Source: Paracoccaceae bacterium (GTDB taxonomy: Bacteria > Pseudomonadota > Alphaproteobacteria > Rhodobacterales > Rhodobacteraceae). Taken from it: a stretch of 12,005 nt of DNA. The DNA lies in NCBI GenBank assembly GCA_007129775.1, contig SKUV01000132.1, forward strand, positions 1 to 12,005. The letters run 5' to 3'. Of the stretch, positions 7,257 to 12,005 are shown piece after piece. The notes beneath the pieces were generated by a model. The model worked only from the letters and a program-made list of their open reading frames with translations, had not been told where the DNA came from and made no database searches. The position numbers and the translations under genes were made by a program. How positions within the stretch are numbered: position 1 is the stretch's first letter; each line of letters opens with the position of its first letter.

Positions 7257-7280
7257 ACCTGTCGCAGCTTTGCGACAGGT
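7257..7280. promoter_or_regulatory. Palindrome ACCTGTCGCA-N4-TGCGACAGGT, candidate upstream activator site
   Basis: Perfect 10-base arms at 7257-7266 and 7271-7280 flank a GCTT spacer. It lies 103-126 bases upstream of the dehydrogenase start and 30 bases past the end of the regulator gene. There is no T-run on the minus strand after it, so it is a poor terminator for the regulator. Its dyad symmetry suits a Fis-type helix-turn-helix dimer such as the one encoded by the adjacent gene. That link is inference from position. Confidence 0.65.
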
Positions 7281-7309
7281 CGGCCCTTCGGCTTGTCCGG
7301 CGATGGAAT

Positions 7310-8251
7310 TCAGCCCCGGCCCAGCTTGCGATGCAGGGTGGCGCGGCTCAGCCCCAGCGCCCGCGCCGCGGCCGAGACATTGCCGCCCGACCGGGCGAGC
7401 GCGCGGCTCAGGACCGCGCGTTCCGCATCCTCGATCCGCTCGTGACACTCCAGCCCCAGCAGATCGGCCAGAGGCCGCGGCACTGTTCCGACGTCGGGCC
7501 CAAGCCCGAGACATTGCCGCGCCGCCCGTGTCGCCCCGATCACAAGGTCATCGGCATCGACTGCCAGCAGCGCGCCCGCTGCGGCCTCCTGCCCCGGAAC
7601 CATGACGATGCGCGCCCTGGGGAAGTGGTGATGCAGCAGATCGGCCTCCAGTTTGCGCACCGCCTCGGCCAGCGTGCCGGTGATCAGCCCGAGGATCGCC
7701 TCCGGCAGGCCGTCCCTGGCGGTCGATACATCGATGATCGCGAGCAGATCCCCGTCATGGCCGTAAAGCGGCACGGAACTGCAACTCAGCCCGATGTTGC
7801 TGGCCAGATAATGCTGGTCGCGGTGCACGGTGACGGCGCGTCCCTCGGCAAGGCAGGTGCCGATGGCGTTGGTCCCGGCCTCGGCCTCGGACCAGAGCGT
7901 GCCCGTCCAGAGACCGCTGTCGGCGAAATCGCGGTCATCGCCGGGATTGCCGCGCCGCTCCACCGCGATGCCATCGGCATCGGCCATGACGATGCAGGCG
8001 CCAAGGCTGCCCGTGACCTGAAACAGCTGGTCCAGATGCGGGGCGGCAAGCGGCAGAACCGGGCCCAGCCTTTCGCGCGCACGCGAAAGCTCTTGCCCGG
8101 TCACGCGAAGCCGGGGTTTGCGCGCGCCCGGATCCAGCCGGTGCAGCCGGGCAGAGCGCGCCCATGACGCGGCGATCGGCGAGCGCGCGGCAAGGCCGCC
8201 CGATATCGCTGCCTCGATCCGGCTCTGATGCAAGGACACTTCCGTCGGCAT
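7310..8251 (-). CDS. AcoR-like regulator with GAF and Fis-type HTH but no sigma-54 ATPase domain
   Basis: This 313-residue protein matches the two ends of AcoR-type enhancer-binding activators. Residues about 65-200 form a GAF sensor region with the family's EAGTNAIGTCLAEGRAVTV and SCSSVPLYGHDGDLL segments. Residues about 212-250 resemble the PAS-like stretch that follows it. Residues about 275-311 are a Fis-type helix-turn-helix (GGNVSAAARALGLSRATLHRKL). The central AAA+ domain of about 230 residues, with its Walker A and GAFTGA motifs, is absent. The reading frame is continuous, so this is a compact protein rather than a broken gene. The start is supported by GGGAGG six bases upstream. It precedes the aldehyde dehydrogenase gene on the same strand and is its most probable regulator. 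Without the ATPase it cannot open sigma-54 promoters in the standard way. A sigma-70 activator or repressor role is more likely. Confidence 0.88.
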   Translation of the reverse strand: MPTEVSLHQSRIEAAISGGLAARSPIAASWARSARLHRLDPGARKPRLRVTGQELSRARERLGPVLPLAAPHLDQLFQVTGSLGACIVMADADGIAVERRGNPGDDRDFADSGLWTGTLWSEAEAGTNAIGTCLAEGRAVTVHRDQHYLASNIGLSCSSVPLYGHDGDLLAIIDVSTARDGLPEAILGLITGTLAEAVRKLEADLLHHHFPRARIVMVPGQEAAAGALLAVDADDLVIGATRAARQCLGLGPDVGTVPRPLADLLGLECHERIEDAERAVLSRALARSGGNVSAAARALGLSRATLHRKLGRG

Positions 8252-8461
8252 GCGCGCCGCCTCCCTCGACCCGACACAGCGCCGCGGCCCGACCGCGGCC
8301 TTGCAATGTCACTGCCCGGGGTGCTCCTGTTACGCGTCCGACGCCGCAACGATCTCCGCCGCCCCCTCCCGGGCTGGCGGAACCTCCCCGACCAGATGGC
8401 AAAGCATAGGCGCAAATGAGCCTTTGCGGCAAGACAAACGCGCCGGGCGCGAGGCCGCGCC
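8252..8461. promoter_or_regulatory. Intergenic region upstream of the AcoR-like regulator
   Basis: These 210 bases separate the stop codon of the short-chain dehydrogenase from the regulator start. They contain the regulator's GGGAGG ribosome site and a weak inverted repeat CGCAAA/TTTGCG at 8411-8428 with a 6-base spacer and no following T-run. I do not see a confident promoter, and there is no copy of the TGTCGCA half-site found upstream of the dehydrogenase gene. Confidence 0.4.
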
Positions 8462-9295
8462 TCAGACCCGCCCGGCGATCCGGTCGAAAAGCGCCGTGGG
8501 CAGCACCCTGCGCAACCCGGCCATCAGCCATGTCGCCGTGGTGACGTAATAGCGCGGCCGCGGCCGCGGGCTTTCCAGCGCGTGGATCAGCTTGCGTGTG
8601 ACCGCCGATGCCGGCAGTTCGAACGGATCGGGCTTGTCCTTGGTGGCGTAAAGCCGCGGGCGCAGCGTGTCGCGATACTGCGCGGCGCGGGGCGAGGCCT
8701 CCCAATCGACCCAGCGCTCGAACTGGCGGGCGGAATTGGTGCGGAATTCGGTTGTGATCGGGCCGGGCTCGATCAGGATGATGCGGATGCCGGTGTCGGC
8801 CATCTCCATACGGAGCGCATCCGTCATCCCTTCCAGCGCGAATTTGGTGGCGATATAGGCGCCGCGCCATTTCAGCGCCGCCATGCCGAGCACGCTGGAA
8901 CATTGCACGATCCGTCCGCCGCCCTGCGCCCGCATCAGAGGGATCACACGGCGCGTGAGGTCATGCCAGCCAAAGAAATTGGCCTCGAAAATCGTGCGCA
9001 GGGCGTCGGTCGGGATATCCTCGGCTGCGCCGGGGATTGCATAAGCGCCGTTGTTGAACAGCGCATCCAGCCGGCCTCCGGTGCGGGTGGTGACCTCCTC
9101 CATCGCGGCGGCGATGCTGGCGGGGTCTTCGTAATCCAGCCGGAACGACTCCAGCCCCTCGCCGCGCAGCCTTTCGCAATCGGTCTCGGCCCGGCAGGTG
9201 GCCAGTACCCGCCAGCCCCGCGCCGACAGCGTGCGCGCCGCGTCGAGGCCGATGCCGGAGGAGCAGCCGGTTATGAGGATCGTGCGTTCTGCCAT
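8462..9295 (-). CDS. Classical short-chain dehydrogenase/reductase (SDR)
   Basis: This 277-residue protein is a classical NAD(P)-dependent SDR with a Rossmann fold. The nucleotide motif TGCSSGIG lies at residues 9-16. The NNxG-type motif is NNGAY near residue 81, as in one branch of the family. The catalytic tetrad is Asn106, Ser134, Tyr147 and Lys151 (YIATK). The C-terminal tail (YYVTTATWLMAGLRRVLP) resembles SDRs annotated as hydroxysteroid- or acyl-type reductases, but no substrate can be assigned. The start ATG has only a weak GGGA upstream. It is transcribed divergently from parC. Downstream on the same strand, 210 bases away, is the AcoR-like regulator, so it need not be in the same transcript. 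All catalytic residues are intact. Confidence 0.92.
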   Translation of the reverse strand: MAERTILITGCSSGIGLDAARTLSARGWRVLATCRAETDCERLRGEGLESFRLDYEDPASIAAAMEEVTTRTGGRLDALFNNGAYAIPGAAEDIPTDALRTIFEANFFGWHDLTRRVIPLMRAQGGGRIVQCSSVLGMAALKWRGAYIATKFALEGMTDALRMEMADTGIRIILIEPGPITTEFRTNSARQFERWVDWEASPRAAQYRDTLRPRLYATKDKPDPFELPASAVTRKLIHALESPRPRPRYYVTTATWLMAGLRRVLPTALFDRIAGRV

Positions 9296-9474
9296 GAGGA
9301 TGTCCCGGTTCTGTATCCGCCGGAGCTAAGCCAAATGCGGCCGAAGTCGACCCGACGCTCGCCCGCCCATACGGGCAGCGATCGCCGGCTGCAAGCGCCG
9401 GCGGACCAGCACCGCCATGCCGCCCGACCCAGTTGGCACTGGACCGGACGGCGCCCAGAGACTACACAACACCC
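9296..9474. promoter_or_regulatory. Divergent SDR / parC intergenic region with two short hairpins
   Basis: These 179 bases separate two diverging genes. They contain an inverted repeat GCCCG/CGGGC (9361-9376) and a stronger one, CGCCGGC (9383-9389) with GCCGGCG (9397-9403), a 7-bp stem with a 7-base loop. The second could form in a parC leader RNA. TGGCAC at 9434-9439 looks like a sigma-54 -24 element but has no matching -12 element. No clear promoter was found. Confidence 0.4.
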
Positions 9475-11787
<2,313 letters not shown>

Positions 11788-11832
11788 TCCCGTCGGGCGG
11801 GCTTGCCGGCTCGTTTTCGGCGATGACGCCGC

Positions 11833-11855
11833 TCCTGCCCCGTGTTAGGGCAGGG
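11833..11855 (+). promoter_or_regulatory. Hairpin covering the rnr ribosome-binding region
   Basis: A perfect 7-bp stem, CCTGCCC (11834-11840) with GGGCAGG (11848-11854), extended by a T-G wobble (11833/11855), closes a 7-base loop and ends two bases before the rnr ATG. The only Shine-Dalgarno-like bases (AGGG, 11847-11850) lie in the 3' arm and would be paired. No T-run follows, so it is not a terminator. A translational control role is inferred. Confidence 0.5.
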
Positions 11856-11856
11856 C

Positions 11857-12005
11857 ATGGCAAGACTTCCCTCCAAAGACGATCTGCGCAACTGGATTGC
11901 CGAGAACCCCGGCCAGACGGCCAAGCGCGACATCGCGCGGGCCTTCGGGCTGAAGGGCTCGGCCCGGCTCGACCTCAAGCGCCTTCTGCGCGAACTGGAA
12001 GACGA
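11857..12005 (+). CDS. rnr: Ribonuclease R (partial, first 49 codons)
   Basis: The final 149 bases encode the start of RNase R, a 3'-to-5' exoribonuclease of the RNB family that degrades structured RNA. Only the N-terminal winged-helix segment is present: MARLPSKDDLRNWI, then PGQTAKRDIARAFGLKG and LKRLLRELED. This matches the opening of alphaproteobacterial RNase R from memory, but the catalytic RNB, cold-shock and S1 domains lie beyond the edge. The ATG is preceded by AGGG six bases upstream within a hairpin. The gene starts 69 bases after parC on the same strand, without a convincing terminator between them, so partial readthrough from parC is plausible. Confidence 0.85.
   Translation, partial: MARLPSKDDLRNWIAENPGQTAKRDIARAFGLKGSARLDLKRLLRELED

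Noticed and set aside
7217..8167. 316-codon open frame antisense to the AcoR-like regulator
   Set aside because: It mirrors the clear GAF/HTH gene on the minus strand, and its start falls inside the regulatory gap with no ribosome site that I can see.
8553..8568. 16-bp perfect palindrome of alternating CG/GC in the SDR gene
   Set aside because: It encodes a Pro-Arg repeat (PRPRPR) in the conserved frame. Codon bias in GC-rich DNA explains the symmetry.
9434..9450. Sigma-54-like TGGCAC upstream of parC
   Set aside because: The required GC-containing -12 element (TTGC) is missing at the fixed spacing.

Overview
This is a GC-rich, densely coded chromosomal segment. Gene content, protein sequences and gene order point to an alphaproteobacterium of the Rhodobacterales (Rhodobacter, Paracoccus or Roseobacter type). 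Everything looks like core chromosome. I see no mobile elements, CRISPR array, tRNA or rRNA.

Layout. Positions 1-3617 (minus strand) hold a compact operon transcribed chvI > chvG > hprK > rapZ. The joins are a 4-base ATGA overlap, a 13-base gap and another ATGA overlap, and rapZ runs off the left edge. It encodes an OmpR-type response regulator, its membrane histidine kinase, a short HPr kinase/phosphorylase and the RapZ P-loop protein. In this bacterial group the same cluster normally continues into PTS genes (EIIA-Man and HPr). Divergent from it, at 3950-5548, is pckA (ATP-dependent PEP carboxykinase). The 332-base region between chvI and pckA is the largest non-coding stretch and carries a striking 20-bp-period pair of operator-like repeats. 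A strong bidirectional hairpin terminator separates pckA from the next, convergent block.

Positions 5634-9295 (minus strand) hold a short-chain dehydrogenase, an AcoR-like regulator that lacks the sigma-54 ATPase domain, and an AldB/ExaC-type aldehyde dehydrogenase. The 155 bases between regulator and dehydrogenase contain two inverted repeats, which are good candidate binding sites for the regulator. Positions 9475-11787 (plus strand) hold parC (topoisomerase IV subunit A), followed by the first 49 codons of rnr (RNase R). The rnr ribosome-binding region lies inside a hairpin.

Functionally, the left half ties an envelope/acid-type two-component system to PTS-Ntr carbon signalling and gluconeogenesis. 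The right half is an aldehyde-oxidation module beside housekeeping DNA topology and RNA decay genes. I do not see an undescribed multi-gene system. The most interesting signals are regulatory DNA elements and a few protein-level oddities: an insertion in HprK, the Walker A of RapZ, the ParC quinolone-region residue, and the minimal AcoR-like regulator.
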